A DNA stretch of 64,000 nt from Isoperla grammatica (taxonomy: Eukaryota > Arthropoda > Insecta > Plecoptera > Perlodidae): NCBI GenBank assembly GCA_945910005.1, contig OX246749.1:24482934-24546933 (forward strand), written 5' to 3'. The position numbers and the translations under genes were made by a program. The notes under the pieces are model-generated. The model was not told the DNA's origin. It saw only the letters and a list, made by a program, of their open reading frames with translations, and did no database searches. Shown one piece after another: positions 50,883 through 64,000 of the stretch; position 1 is the stretch's first letter, and each line of letters starts with the position of its first letter.

Positions 50883-51756
50883 ACACTTTAAAAAATTTCA
50901 ACATGAAAATAATTTTTTACCAAAATTAAAATTTTTTCATTTTTTCAACTTTTTTCAAGTTCTCACAAAAATGGGGTACTTGAAAATTTTTCTAACACTT
51001 AGAAATTTTTAAACATGAATTTTTTTTTTCTTTTTTCAGAATCACACAATTTTCAAGTTTCTTTCTTTACACAAGTATCTACGACAGTTTAACATGAAAT
51101 GTACATAGAAAAACTCGAAAAATATTCAATCACTTTAAAAATTTTCGACATGAAAATAATTTTTTACCAAAATTTTAATTTTTTAAATTTTTCAACTTTT
51201 TACAAGTTTTCCAAAAAGTGTCGTACTTGAAAATTTTTCGGACACTTAGAAATTTTTCGACATGATTTTTTTTTTCTTTTCTCAGAATCACACAATTTTT
51301 AAGTTTCTTTCTTTACATAAGTATCAACGACAGTTTGACATGACATGTACATAGGAAAACTCTTAATTTTTTTTTCATCACTTAAAAATTTTACAACATG
51401 ATTTTTTTTTTCTTTTCTTTTTCTTTTTTCCAACTTACAAGTTTTTCAAAAAGTGAAAAAAAAAAAAAAAGTGACAATTACCCAAAATGCCGAGTTTTCC
51501 AATAAGTGAAAACTGGGGTACTTGAAAATTTATCAAACACTTAGAAATTTTTCAACATTAATTTTTTTTTTACTTTTTTCAGAATCACACAACTTTCAAG
51601 TTTCTTTCTTTACATAAGTATCTACGACCAATTAACATAAAATGTACATGGAAAAACTCGAAAAATTTTTCCATCACTTGAAAAATTTCAAACACGAATT
51701 TTTTTTTTTCAATTTTTTTTTTCTTTTTTCCAACCGACAAGTTTTCCAAAAAGTGA

Positions 51757-51790
<34 letters not shown>

Positions 51791-54167
51791 GACTTTTCCC
51801 CAAAAAAGTCGAGTTTTCCATAAAGTGACGTGCCCCAACAGTGACGCCAGCGGCGGCTCAAGGCCGCTTTAGCGGTCTTGTCTATAGTCAATCTTTCGGT
51901 AGTCCCCGCCCTCGAGCTCGGGCCGCCTCGTCGTGACGCCACAAACCCTCGGCATCCCTCGAAAATGACTATTTTCCCCCACCTGTCGCTACAGTATTCA
52001 TCGTCGTGCTTTTCTCTACAAGTGGGTATTTTTTTCGTCTTTCTACCCCCTCAACTTTTCCACCCCCGACGTGTTTAATGTCGCCAAGTGTGCGTATTTG
52101 GCTGTGTTCAAGTGCGGAAAAAATTGTAAAAAATAATAATGTTTTTTTGGGAATTTTGTTGACTCTTTAAGGGTGATTAGAATTGAATGGGCCATCTTTT
52201 TGACATGAAAATTTTTCGTGAAAAGTGTCCCGATGAAAAGTTATTAGCGCCCAAACTCGAAACATTTTCGAGTCTGGATTTGACGATTTTGGTACGTTTT
52301 TAACGCGTCACATTCAAACTGCTCTGCCCGTCGAACCAAACGAGATATGACGTTCGTTTTTGTTTTGTTACCGACGCTTACCATCTGGGTAACTACTTTT
52401 TGGAAATTTTTTGGATTTGTCCCGGAACTTTCGCCAATCAAATTGTGAACATTTGGTAATGTGCGTTTTCAAAAAGTGACGGTAACGATTTTTTCCCACA
52501 GTTTTTTGTTTGGAACTTTCTCGACTTTTTCATCTAAAAGAACAAATAAAAATGCAGTGTCGCATCGGTCATTTTTTTTAATTTCGTCCCGGATGCTTAG
52601 TTATGGGCACTTTTCCATTTTCACGACACGGCTCCAGTTTTGATTTTTTTGCGTCAAGTTGGTATTTCCGAAATGGGTTTTTTTTCTTTAAGCAGATGCT
52701 GAAAGCTTGCCCGTACAGGGGGATGAAAAAACATTTCCGAAAAACTACCCCTAAACCGAATGACAGACGTTCGCGCAACGCACTTTTTACGGCGACCTAA
52801 AAACAGGCATACAAAAGTTTTTGTTTTGAACAATAAAGGTGTTTAAAATATGCCATACAACAAAACTTTGTATTTAGTATCAATAAATGGACATTTACCT
52901 ATACGAAAATGTTAACTTCAAAAATAAGACTTTACTGGTGTCTGAGTTACGGTGCTTTAACGGATTTCATCCGTGCCGTGTTTTTGCCGGAATTTGTAAA
53001 TGAGAATTTTTCAATGTCGTAAAAAAGCATGTTGGAATTTTTTTACATTTTTTTTTGTCAGTATTTTGAACTCACGTGGCAATTTAGAACAATTTGAACG
53101 TACCCTGACGTACCCTGGCACGTTTGTTCTCATACATGTCTTGGCGACTCTGACAAAATGTGTAATTTTTATTTTTAATTTTCATCTTAGAACGTCCCCC
53201 AAATGTACCGTTTTAAATTCGGACAATCCATTTTGAAATCATTTGAAAGTGCGTTTCTTTACCTTTCTGTACATGTGCATTTTTTTGAATACACGTTTTC
53301 CGGGCCGTACCGGGAAGCTTTTTAACGTGCTGGAATTCAACTTTTTGGTTTTTGACCCCCCCAAGTACGAATTTGTTATGACTATTTTCGGAATTTTTTT
53401 TCGGAATAACTTTTTTACATTCTTAATGAAATATGTTTAGTTTTTATTTTATCAAAAAAGCTCAAAACACTACGACGGTGGGGTGCAGTGTACATCGATG
53501 TAATCTGAAGATGATCAATTTCGGCACTCATTTTTAACTTTGATGGCTTATTGTGGGCGCTAGGTATGACTTACAGACTTTGTGTTAACTTTTTATTAAA
53601 ACGGGATTCAATATTAAATATACAAGATCTTTAAAGTACCGAAAAATTTTAACCCAGACGTTTTATAGGCGCCCGTGTTACACGATGCTTAACGAATAAA
53701 ATGCCCAATGTTGTAGCATAGCATATAGAGTTCAAGTGTCCAGTGCCATATGGGTCCTCGATTCGAATCACACATTTTTCAAGTTTCTTTCTTTACTCCC
53801 ACGACAGTTTAACATGAGATGAACATAGAAGAACTCGAAAATTTTTCTAACACTTCAAAAATTTTCAACATGAAAATAATTTTTTGCCAAAATTTAAATT
53901 TTTACATTTTTTCAACTTTTTGCAAATTTTTTTAAAAAATGGGGTACTTGAAAATTTTTCAAACACTTAGAAATTTTTCGACATGAAATTTTTTTTTCTT
54001 TTTTCAGAATCACACAATTTTCAAGTTTCTTTCTTTACATAAGTATCCACTTCAGTTCCTGACATGTACATTGAATAACTCGAAAATTTTTCTATCACTT
54101 TAAAAATTTTCAAAACTATTTTTTTTTTTTTTTCTTTTTTCCAACCGACAAGTTTTCCAACAAGTGA

Positions 54168-54202
<35 letters not shown>

Positions 54203-54293
54203 GACATTTTCCAAAAAAGTCGAGTTTTCCATAAAGTGACGTGCCCAAACAGTGACGCCAGCGGCGGCTCAAGGCCGCTTTAGCGGTCTTGTC

Positions 54294-54430
54294 TGCTAGT
54301 AATAGTACGCTAAGCCACACCCTCACGGCCGTTCTATGGTATTCCACGCGCTCTCCCCCCCCCGGCCCCCCCCTCCCCCCCTCCCCCCCGGACCCCCCGC
54401 GACCCTTGCAACCCACACCAACTTTGCGGA
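54294..54430. repeat. C-rich module in macrosatellite, with a second copy at 56371-56500
   Basis: After the core come CTGCTAGTAATAGTACGC, CCACACCCTCACGGCC, then C runs broken by GG and T, then GCGACCCTTGCAACCC. The same module follows the core at 56371. Other units have CTATATACCATC in this place, so the post-core segment is exchangeable between units. Confidence 0.8.
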
Positions 54431-57400
54431 AATTTAATCACCTTTTCAACGGTATTTTTAGATTTTCACTTTTCCCATTATTTCTACCCCTTTTGACGAG
54501 TTTAAAATGAACATGTGCGAAACACTACAATGTTGGTGTTTTTTCTTAAAACAGTCATCCCCCTCGCCCCTATTAACTTTTTCGACTTTTTTTTCGACAG
54601 TATCCAGCGCTTACCTTTTGGGCAACTACACAACAAAAAATTTTCGAATTTGTCCCGGAACTTTCGCCAATCAATTTGTGTACGTTTGGTACCGTCGGCC
54701 GAAAAAATCGTTGGGTACAGATTTCCTCCCACATTTTTTTTTTCCGAATTTTTTTGACTTTATCATCTTAAAGGTCTTGTGGATTTGTCCGGACGAGTCG
54801 AACAAATTTTTGAATTTCGTCCCGGATCAAAAGTTATGGGCACTTTTCTATTTTTTGAAACACGGTCTCAGTTTTCATTTTTTTTTTTTAAATTAAAAAA
54901 AAAGGACCGGTATTTTATTCTTTTTTCGGATGCTGAATAGTTGCCCGTACAGGGGGATGAAAAAACATTTTCGAAAAGTCACCCCTAAACCGAATGACAG
55001 ACGTTCGCGCAACGCACTTTTTCCGGCGATCTAAAAACACGCATACAAAAGTTTTGTTTTTGTATATTAAAAGTGTTTTAATAATGATATCATATACAAA
55101 ATTGTGTTTGGTATTAATAAATGGACTTTTTTCTATACAAAAACGTTACTTTTGAAAATAGATCTTTACGGGTGTCCGAGTAACGGTACTTTAACGGATT
55201 ACATCCGTGCCGTGTTTTTGCCGGAATTTGTAAATGAGAATTTTTTAATGTTGAAAAAAAGCAAGTTGGAATTTTTTTTTAATTTTTTTGACAACTTTTA
55301 TGAACTCCCGTGACTATTTGCAACAATTTAATTGTACCCGGACGTACCCTTGACCGTTTTTTCTCATACATGTCTTGGCGACTCTGGACAAATGTGTAAT
55401 TTTTATTTTTAATTTTAATCTTAGAACGTCCCCCAAATGTATGGTTTTGTAATTGGACAAATTATTTTGATATCATCTGAGAGTGTGTTTCAATACCTTT
55501 CTTTACATGTGCATTTTGTTGACGCCACATTTACCGGTACGTACCGGGAAGCTTTTAACCGTGCGGAAATGCAACTTTTTTGTTTTTGACCGACCAAAGT
55601 ACGAATTTGTTATGAATTTTTTCGGAATTTTTCTTCAGAATTACTTTTTGACATTCTTAATAAAATATGTTTAGTTTTTATTTTATCAAAAAAGCTCAAA
55701 ACACGACGACGGTAGGGTGCCGTATACATCGATGTAATGTCAAGATGATCAATTTCGACACGCACATTTGGCCTTAATGGCTTATTGTAGGCGACCTGTA
55801 TGACTTACAGACTTTTTGTCAACTTTTAAATAAAAAGGGATTCAATATTAAATATACGAGATCTTTAAATCACCTAAAATTTTCAACCCGGACTTTTTAT
55901 AGGCGCCCGTGTTACACGATGCATTTAGGATAAATTGCCCAATGTTGTGGCATAGCATACAGAGTTCAAGTTCAACACTTACAAAATTTTCAACATGAAA
56001 TAATTTTTTACTAAAATTTTAATTTTTTCATTTTTTCAACTTTTTCAAGTTTTCCAAAAAGTGGGGTACTTGAAAATTTTTCAAACACTTGGAAATTTTT
56101 CAACATGATTTTTTTTTTTTTTCAGAATCACACAAATTTCAAGTTTCTTTCTCTTTGCAAGTACCCACGACAGTTTAACATGATGTATATACTTTTTGTA
56201 CTTTAATTTTTTTTTACAATATTTTTTTTTTCACATCAAAATTTTTTTTTTTACATTTTTTTTTTTTTTTTTTTCAATTTTTTTCAAATTTTTTTTTCTA
56301 AGTATCCAAATGACTGTAACACGCAGTCGTACAAGGTTTAGCGGCTCAAGGCCGCGGTACGCGGAACTTGTCTGCTAGTAATAGTACGCTAAGCCACACC
56401 CTCACGGCCGTTCTATGGTAATCCACGCGCTCTCCCCCCCCCGGCCCCCCCCCTCCCCCCCGGACCCTCCGCGACCCTTGCAACCCACACCAACTTTGCG
56501 GCAATTTAATCACCTTTCAAACGGTAAAACTTGAATTTCCCTATTCCCATTATTTCTACCCCTTTTGACGAGTTTAAAATGAACATGTGCGGTACACTAC
56601 AATGTTGGTGTTTTTTCTTAAAACAGTCATCCCCCTCGCCCCTATCAACTTTTTCGACTTTTTTCTCGACAGTATCCAGCGCTTACCTTTTGACCAACTA
56701 CACAACTAAAAATTTTTGATTTTGTCCCGGAACTTTCGTCAATCAATTTGTGTACATTTGGTACCGTCCGAAAATAAAATCAGACGAACACACTTCTTGC
56801 CCACAGTTTTTTGTTTTTAAATTTTTTGACTTTTTCATCGTTATGAACATTGACATTAGACCACTATAGTCGGTCAAATTTTTGAATTTCGTCCCGGATC
56901 AAAAGTTATGGGCACTTTTGTATTTTTCGAAACACGGTCTCACCTTTGATTTTTTTTTTCAAAATTAAAAAAAAAGGACCGGGATTTTATTCTTTTTTCG
57001 GATGCTGAATAGTGGCCCGTACAAGGGGATGAAAAAACATTTTTGAAAAGTCACCCCTAAACCGAATGACAGACGTTCGCGCAACGCACTTTTCACGGCG
57101 ATCTAAAAACACGCATACAAAATTTTTGTTTTTGTATATTAAAAGTGTTTTAAAAATGTCAACAAATACAAAATTGTGTTTAGTATTGATAAATGGGCTT
57201 TTTTCTATACAAAAACGTTACTTTCGTAAATAGATCTTTACGGGTGTCCGAGTTACGGTACTTTAACGGATTACATCCGTGCCGTGTTTTTGCCGGAATT
57301 TGTAAATGAGAATTTTTTAATGTTGAAAAAAAGCAAGTTGGAATTTTTTTTTATTTTTTTTGACAACTTTTATGAACTCCCGTGACTATTTGCAACAATT

Positions 57401-60400
57401 TAATTGTACCCGGACGTACCCTTGACCGTTTTTTCTCATACATGTCTTGGCGACTCTGGACAAATGTGTAATTTTTATTTTTAATTTTAATTTTAGAACG
57501 TCCCCCAAATGTATGGTTTTGTAATTGGACAAATTATTTTGATATCATCTGAGAGTGTGTTTCAATACCTTTCTTTACATGTGCATTTTGTTGACGCCAC
57601 ATTTACCGGTACGTACCGGGAAGCTTTTGAACGTGCGGGAATGCAACTTTTTTGTTTTTGACCGACCAAAGTACGAATTTGTTATGAATTTTTTCGGAAT
57701 TTTTCTTCAGAATTACTTTTTGACACTCTTAATGAAATATGTTTAGTTTTTATTTTATCAAAAAAGCTCAAAACACGACGACGGTGGGGTGCCGTATACA
57801 TTGATGTAATCTCAAGATGATCAATTTCGACACGCACATTTGGCCTTAATGGCTTATTGTAGGCGACCTGTATGACTTACAGACTTTCTGTCAACTTTTA
57901 AATAAAAAGGGATTCAATATTAAATATACGAGATCTTTAAATCACCTAAAAATTTAAACCCGAACTTTTTATAGGCGCCCGTGTTACACGATGCATATCG
58001 GATAAATTGCCCAATGTTGTGGCATAGCATACAGAGTTCAAGTTCAACACTTAGAAAATTTTCAACATGAAATAATTTTTTACCAAAATTTTAATTTTTT
58101 CATTTTTTCAACTTTTTCAAGTTTTCCAAAAAGTGGGGTACTTGAAAATTTTTCAAACACTTGGCAATTTTTCAACATGAATTTTTTTTTTTCTTTTTCA
58201 GAATCCCACAATTACAAGTTTCTTTCTCTTTATAAGTACCCACGACAGTTTAACATGATGTATATACTTTTTGAACTTTCATTTTTTTTTTCAATCATTT
58301 TTTTTTTCACATTAAAAATTTTTTTTTTACATTTTTTTTTTTTTTTTTTTCAATTTTTTTTTTATAAGTATCCAAATGTCTGTAACACGAAGTCGCAAAA
58401 GGTTTAGCGGCTCAAGGCCGCGGTACGCGGAACTTGTATCTCTATATACCATCTTTCGGTAGTCCCCGCGCTCGAGCTCGCGCCGCCTCGTCGTGACGCC
58501 CCGCACCCTCGGTACGCCCACGCACGCGAACATTTTCCCACATCTGTCGCTACAGAATTGACCGCCTGGCCTTTGGCTACAAGTGGGTATTTTTTTCGAC
58601 CCTGTGCGTCAACCCCTTTTCAAACCCCGACGAGTTTAATGTCGCAAAGTGTGCGTATTTTGCTATGTTGGATTGCGGGAAAAATTGTAAAAAATAGTAA
58701 ATGTTTTTTGACAATTTTGTCGATGCTTTGGATCGAAAGTCAATTGAATGGAGCATCTTTTTGTCATGAAAGGTTTTCGTATAAAGTGTCCCGTTCAAAA
58801 GTTACGGGCACCCAAACACGAACAATGTTCGACGTCTCGATTTGACGGATTTGGTACCCGTTTAATGTGTCACATTCAAACGGCTCTGCTCGTCGAACCA
58901 AACGAGATATAACATTCTGGTTTGTTTTGTTACCGGCGCTTACCCTTTGGGTAATTGGGTTTTGAAACATTTTGGATTCGTCCCGGAACTTTCGTCAATC
59001 AAATTGTGAACATTTGGTACCGTCGGCCGATAAAATCGTTGTGTACCAATTATGTTCCGTATTTTTTGTTCCCGAATAGAATTGACTTTTTCATCTTAAA
59101 GGTCTTTGAGAAACGACCAGGATCAGGGGTCACTTTTTTGAATTTCGTCCCTGTTCCTTAGTTATAGGCACTTTTCCATTTTCACGACACGGTTTCAGCT
59201 TTTATTTTTTTGCGTTAAGTTGGTACTTTCAAAATGGGTTTTTTTTCTTTAGGCCGATGCTCAAAGCTTGCCCGTACAGGGGCATGAAACAACATTTTCA
59301 GAAAGTCACCCCTAAACCGAATGACAGACGTTCGCGCAAGGCACTTTTCACGGCGATATAAAACCACGCATACAAAATGTTTTGTTTTTGTATATTAAAA
59401 GTGTGTTTAAAATGCCATCAAATACATTGTTGTATTTAATGTTAATAATTGGACATTTGTCTATTTATAAACGTTACTTTCAAAAATTAGACTTTACGGG
59501 CGTCCGAGTTACGGTGCTTTAACGGATTTCATCCGCCCGTGTTTTTGCAAGAATTTGTCTATGGGGGGTTTTCAATGTCGTAAAAAACCATGTTAGAATT
59601 TTTTGTAATTTTTGATTTTCCGTTTCGTGGGTATCCGAAGGTGTGGTTGACATATTTAAGGTACCCGGACGTACCTGTAACGTACCGGTTTTGTTATTTT
59701 TTAGCGTCATTGGTTAGATGTGTAATTTTGATTACTTAAATTTCAGCTTTGAACGGCCCTGGTATGTCCCGTTATGAAATCGAACAGCCCATTTTGGTAT
59801 CATCGAAAAGTGCGTTTCTTTACCTTTCTGTACATGTGCATTTTATTGACGACACACTTACCGGGACGTACCGGGAAGCTTTTGAACGTGCGGATTGTAG
59901 AACTCGAAAAATTTTCTAACACTTTAAAATATTTCAACATGAAAATAATTTTTTACCAAAATTTTAATTTTTTAATTTTTTCAAGTTTTTACAAGTTTTC
60001 CAAAAAATGGGGTACTTGAAAATTTTTCAAACACTTAGAAATTTTGAAACATGAATTTTTTTTTTCTTTTTTTAGAATCACACAATTTTCAAGTTTCTTC
60101 TTTACATAAGTATCTACGACCAATTACCGTGACATGTACATAGAAAAACTCGAAAATTTTTCCATCACTTAAAAATTTCAACATGAAAATAATTTTTTAC
60201 CAAAATTTTAATTTTTTCATTTTTTCAACTTTTTTCAAGTTTTCCAAAAAGTGGGCTACTTGAAAATTTTTCAAACACTTAGAAATTTTTCAACATGAAT
60301 TTTTTTTTTTCATTTTTCAGAATCACACAACTTTTAAGTTTCTTTCTTTACATAAGTATCTACGACACTTTGACGTGAAATGTACATAGAAAAGCTCGAA

Positions 60401-60620
60401 AATTTTTCCATCATTTTAAAATTTTTCGACATTTTTTTTCGACTTTTTTTTTCAAATTTTTTTTTTCTTTTTTCCAACTGAAAAGTTTTCCAAAAAGTGA
60501 CACCAAAAAAAAAAAAAAAAAAAAGTGACAATTTCCAAAAAAGTCGAGTTTTCCAAGAAGTGACCTGCCCAAACGTGACAGCCAGCAGCGGCTCAAGGCA
60601 GCGGAGCGGTCTTGTCAATA

Positions 60621-61564
60621 TTAACATATTCCTTTATTGATTTTACAAAAAAATAATAATAGGCAACAATAATATATAATATTGAAACTTGGTTATAGAC
60701 AAAATATGAACAATGTAGGTTAAGTTTCATAGTGAAATAAAATAACACATACGGAATCACTTGTCTTTAACAGTACAACATGTAAACATAAACACTGGTT
60801 TAAAAATGTACACATGTTTTTATTTACACAATTAGAGCTAATAATCACTATCATTTCGTGCGTTACGAATAAACCTTATATTAAGAATAGAATGTCTGGG
60901 CAACAAACAAGCAATAAGCTCGTTTTTATTGCTTTTATACCATTACATTGTTCGATTGCAAACAATAACAAAGAATACAAATAAAGATTGAAACACAGTA
61001 GTCATTATCAGATTATAAATGAGCTGTATCTATTTTTCTCACAACAATATCTGCATTATAATATAAAACCAATTTTTTTTTTTTTTTTAATCGGCCTCCT
61101 CCATCCCCATAGCCGTCCATCTCCGCCTTCTCCACCGCGGAGCAAAGAAAATAAGGAGCACACCAGCGATTGTATCTAGAGTGAGTCTATTTGACGGCCT
61201 TGCCAAACCGTTAGATAGACTATATATAATACAAGAGTAAGATTACCTTTTCGATTTACAAACAGATTCTTTGAAATTTCTAGCACGAGTACTGAGCACA
61301 TAACTATTTCCATACCCTACTTCTACACACCACACACAATAAAACTAACTACATCTACCACACAACACTACATAACACTACAATAGCGCTGTGCTGTGTA
61401 CACGTGCAATATTTACTCGCGAGCTAAAACACACTATGAGAATATCGTGCAAATATACGCATCAAAGCGCGTGTGTACCAACGTTTGCCGAACTAGTATT
61501 ACATTTATTGTACGTTTAAAACAAAACTAATGCACTCCTTTTACAATGTTAAAATAGTTTGCTC
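60621..61564. other. AT-rich unique sequence, no gene recognised
   Basis: The macrosatellite ends near 60620. A TTTATT at about 60632 is AATAAA on the minus strand and could be a polyadenylation signal. A 46-codon minus-strand frame at about 61105-61240 follows no clear acceptor and is not supported as a gene. Poly-T at about 61072-61089. Confidence 0.5.
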
Positions 61565-61574
61565 CACGGTGGGT

Positions 61575-61670
61575 TTTTATGTTTATTTATTTATTTATTT
61601 ATTTATTTATTAACAAACATTTATTTATTTATTTATTTATTTATTAACATTTATTTATTTATTTACTTAC
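61575..61670. repeat. ATTT microsatellite, two runs
   Basis: ATTT repeats at about 61581-61610 and 61620-61647, separated by AACAAAC, then another short run. Confidence 0.9.
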
Positions 61671-62328
61671 TTACTAACTTACTAACTTACTATCTTACTT
61701 ACTGATTTACTTAATTACTTACTAACTGACTGACTGACTTATTTACTCACTCACTTACTCACTTACTTACTTTCTTATTCACTTACTTACTAACTTACTA
61801 ACTTACTAACTCACTCACTCACTCACTCACTCACTCACTCACTCACTCACTCACTCACTCACTCACTCACTCACTCACTCACTCACTCACTCACTCACTC
61901 ACTCACTCACTCACTCACTCACTCACTCACTCACTCACTCACTCACTCACTCACTCACTCACTCACTCACTCACTCACTCACTCACTCACTCACTCACTC
62001 ACTCACTCACTCACTCACTCACTCACTCACTCACTCACTCACTCACTCACTCACTCACTCACTCACTCACTCACTCACTCACTCACTCACTCACTCACTC
62101 ACTCACTCACTCACTCACTCACTCACTCACTCACTCACTCACTCACTCACTCACTCACTCACTCACTCACTCACTCACTCACTCACTCACTCACTCACTC
62201 ACTCACTCACTCACTCACTCACTCACTCACTCACTCACTCACTCACTCACTCACTCACTCACTCACTCACTCACTCACTCACTCACTCACTCACTCACTC
62301 ACTCACTCACTCACTCACTCACTCACTG

Positions 62329-62407
<79 letters not shown>

Positions 62408-62427
62408 TACTTACTTACTTACTTACG

Positions 62428-62495
<68 letters not shown>

Positions 62496-62513
62496 TACTT
62501 ACTTACTTACTTG

Positions 62514-62585
<72 letters not shown>

Positions 62586-62596
62586 ATTACTTACTG

Positions 62597-62679
<83 letters not shown>

Positions 62680-62680
62680 A

Positions 62681-62723
<43 letters not shown>

Positions 62724-62765
62724 GACTTACTAACTGATTTACTTTCTTACTTACTTTCTTACTTA
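61671..62765. repeat. ACTT/ACTC compound microsatellite
   Basis: Mixed ACTT/ACTA/ACTG units to about 61808, then about 518 bp of uninterrupted ACTC (61810-62327), then about 430 bp of ACTT with scattered substitutions (ACAT, ACGT, TTGT, ACTA, ACTG). Confidence 0.97.
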
Positions 62766-62770
62766 CTGAC

Positions 62771-63680
62771 TTATATGACGTAGGAAATCTATTAATTTGT
62801 GGGTATAATTAAGGTCTTGATAGCTCATCGTCTTGAGGCAGCCAAACGCGTCGCTTGTAGATCTATTTCATGTCATGGAAAGACACATGAGTTAAGTAAT
62901 TAATGTAGAAAATCTGTTACTTTAGGGTAATATTTATAATATATAAGGTTGTAACTTTACCTCTCTCCTGGTGTGGGAATGCCGCAACTCGAAGGTCTTG
63001 AAGGCGCATCGTCTTGAGGCAGCCCGATGCGTCACTCGAAGATCTATTGCATGTAACAGAAGGACACATGAGTTACTTATATGACGTAGGAAATCTATTA
63101 ATTTGTGGGTATAATTAAGGTCTTGATAGCTCATCGTCTTGAGGCAGCCAAACGCGTCGCTTGTAGATCTATTTCATGTCATGGAAAGACACATGAGTTA
63201 AATAATTAATGTAGGAAATCTGTTACTTTAAGGTAATATTTTTAATATATAAGGTTGTAACTTTACCTCTCTCCTGGTGTGGGAATGCCGCAACTCGAAG
63301 GTCTTGAAGGCGCATCGTCTTGAGGCATCCCGATGCGTCACTCGAAGATCTATTGCATGTAACGGAAGGACACATAAGTTACGTATATGACGAAGGAATA
63401 CCATTCATTTGTGGTCATAATTAGGTCTTGATGGCTCATCGTCTTGAGACAGTCCAACGCGTTGCTTAAAGATCTATTTTATGTAACGGAAGGACACATA
63501 GGTTACGTATATGACGTAGGAAATCTATTACTTTGAGGTTATAATAGAAATATATTAGGTTGTAACTTTACCTCCCTGCTGGTGTGATATTACTGCAACT
63601 CGAAGGTCATGATGGCGCATCGTCTTGAGGCAGCCCAACGCGTCACTTGTAGATCTATTACATATAACAGAAGGACACAT
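62771..63680. repeat. 306-bp tandem repeat built from two related 150-bp halves
   Basis: TTATATGACGTAGGAAATCT starts at 62771 and 63077; further halves follow to 63680. Every half contains CATCGTCTTGAGGCAG(C/T)C and an AGATCTATT..ATG..GAAGGACACAT block. Halves near 62990 and 63300 contain CGCATCG/CGATGCG inverted repeats 13 nt apart. Confidence 0.9.
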
Positions 63681-64000
63681 ACATACTCTGAAAACTTCAC
63701 CACAGTTAGTGCTGAGTTAGTGCTAATACGTGCCGTTGGAATTACAGTTTGTGCTGCACTAATACTGTAGTTATTGATAAAACACTGTGGGGGGGCTAAC
63801 TTCATGCAGCCCCCCCCCATGTTAGTACTTACTCTCAAACCTTCACCAGAGTTAGTGCTGAGTTAGTGCTAATAATAGCCGTTGGAATTATAGTTTGTGC
63901 TGCACTAATACCGTACAGTTATTAATAAAAAACTGTGGGGGGGGCTAACTTCACGCTACTCCAAATATCAGCACTAACTCTAAATACTTCACCACAGTTA
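63681..64000. repeat. About 160-bp tandem repeat running off the window
   Basis: CTTCACCACAGTTAGTGCTG at 63696 recurs with changes at 63841 and again at 63987. Units contain GTTAGTGCTGAGTTAGTGCT and CTGTGGGGGGGCTAACTTCA. Confidence 0.85.

Larger units (their letters stand above)
45486..60620. repeat. AT-rich macrosatellite, right block
   Basis: Same family as 18989-28171. The core GCGGCTCAAGG recurs near 46187, 49029, 51849, 54261, 56340, 58408 and 60589, so spacing shortens from about 2.84 to 2.07 kb left to right. Units at 56340 and 58408 have a variant core (GGCCGCGGTACGCGGAACTTG), the one at 60589 another (GGCAGCGGAGCGGTC). The sequence directly after the core differs (CTATATACC, CTATAGTC, CTGCTAGTAATAG, CAATATTAAC). 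Long runs of A and T occur throughout. No gene is supported. Confidence 0.9.

Noticed and set aside
61105..61240. Minus-strand 46-codon frame ending before a poly-A-like site
   Set aside because: No convincing splice acceptor, no homology I recognise, and too short to separate from chance.

Overview
This is eukaryotic nuclear DNA: genes with spliceosomal introns, two large Helitron (rolling-circle) transposons, and satellite DNA making up well over half of the window. A tract of about 23 CCTAA pentamers (the TTAGG arthropod-type telomere motif on the other strand) and very long tetranucleotide repeats suggest an arthropod, perhaps a crustacean. That taxon guess is weak.

Layout. 1-3780 (minus strand): part of an unrecognised multi-exon gene. 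At least five exons can be joined in one reading frame, including a tandemly triplicated proline-rich exon, and one intron holds an 18-unit CA-rich minisatellite. About 4.0-18.99 kb: Helitron copy 1. 18.99-28.17 kb: an AT-rich macrosatellite. 28.17-45.49 kb: Helitron copy 2, same orientation. 45.49-60.62 kb: more of the same macrosatellite, interrupted by the telomere-like tract. 60.6-61.6 kb: AT-rich DNA with no gene recognised. 61.6-62.77 kb: ATTT, ACTC and ACTT microsatellites. 62.77-64.0 kb: two further tandem-repeat families, the last running off the window.

Each Helitron carries an uninterrupted frame of about 2,050 codons: a repeat-rich N-terminus, an OTU cysteine-protease domain, a Helitron Rep (HUH plus two-tyrosine) nuclease and a Pif1-type helicase. 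Neither frame begins at its first ATG. In both copies a two-codon first exon (ATG AAG) and a 139- or 142-nt second exon upstream join it with matching phases and good splice signals, giving proteins of about 2,082 and 2,081 residues. The second intron lies between exon 2 and the large exon. It is filled with a 285-bp satellite in copy 1 and with 1.36-kb units of the neighbouring macrosatellite in copy 2.

Downstream of the big frame both copies keep a 4-5 kb region with a conserved 72-bp intron-like unit (GTATGT donor, TACTAAC branch site, pyrimidine tract, CAG), three roughly 400-bp hairpin-bearing repeats and a terminal hairpin. In copy 2 the hairpin is followed by CTAG and a T, the classic Helitron 3' end. 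OTU protease, Rep nuclease and helicase in one polypeptide would make these autonomous elements. Two intact frames nearby imply recent activity or a recent duplication.
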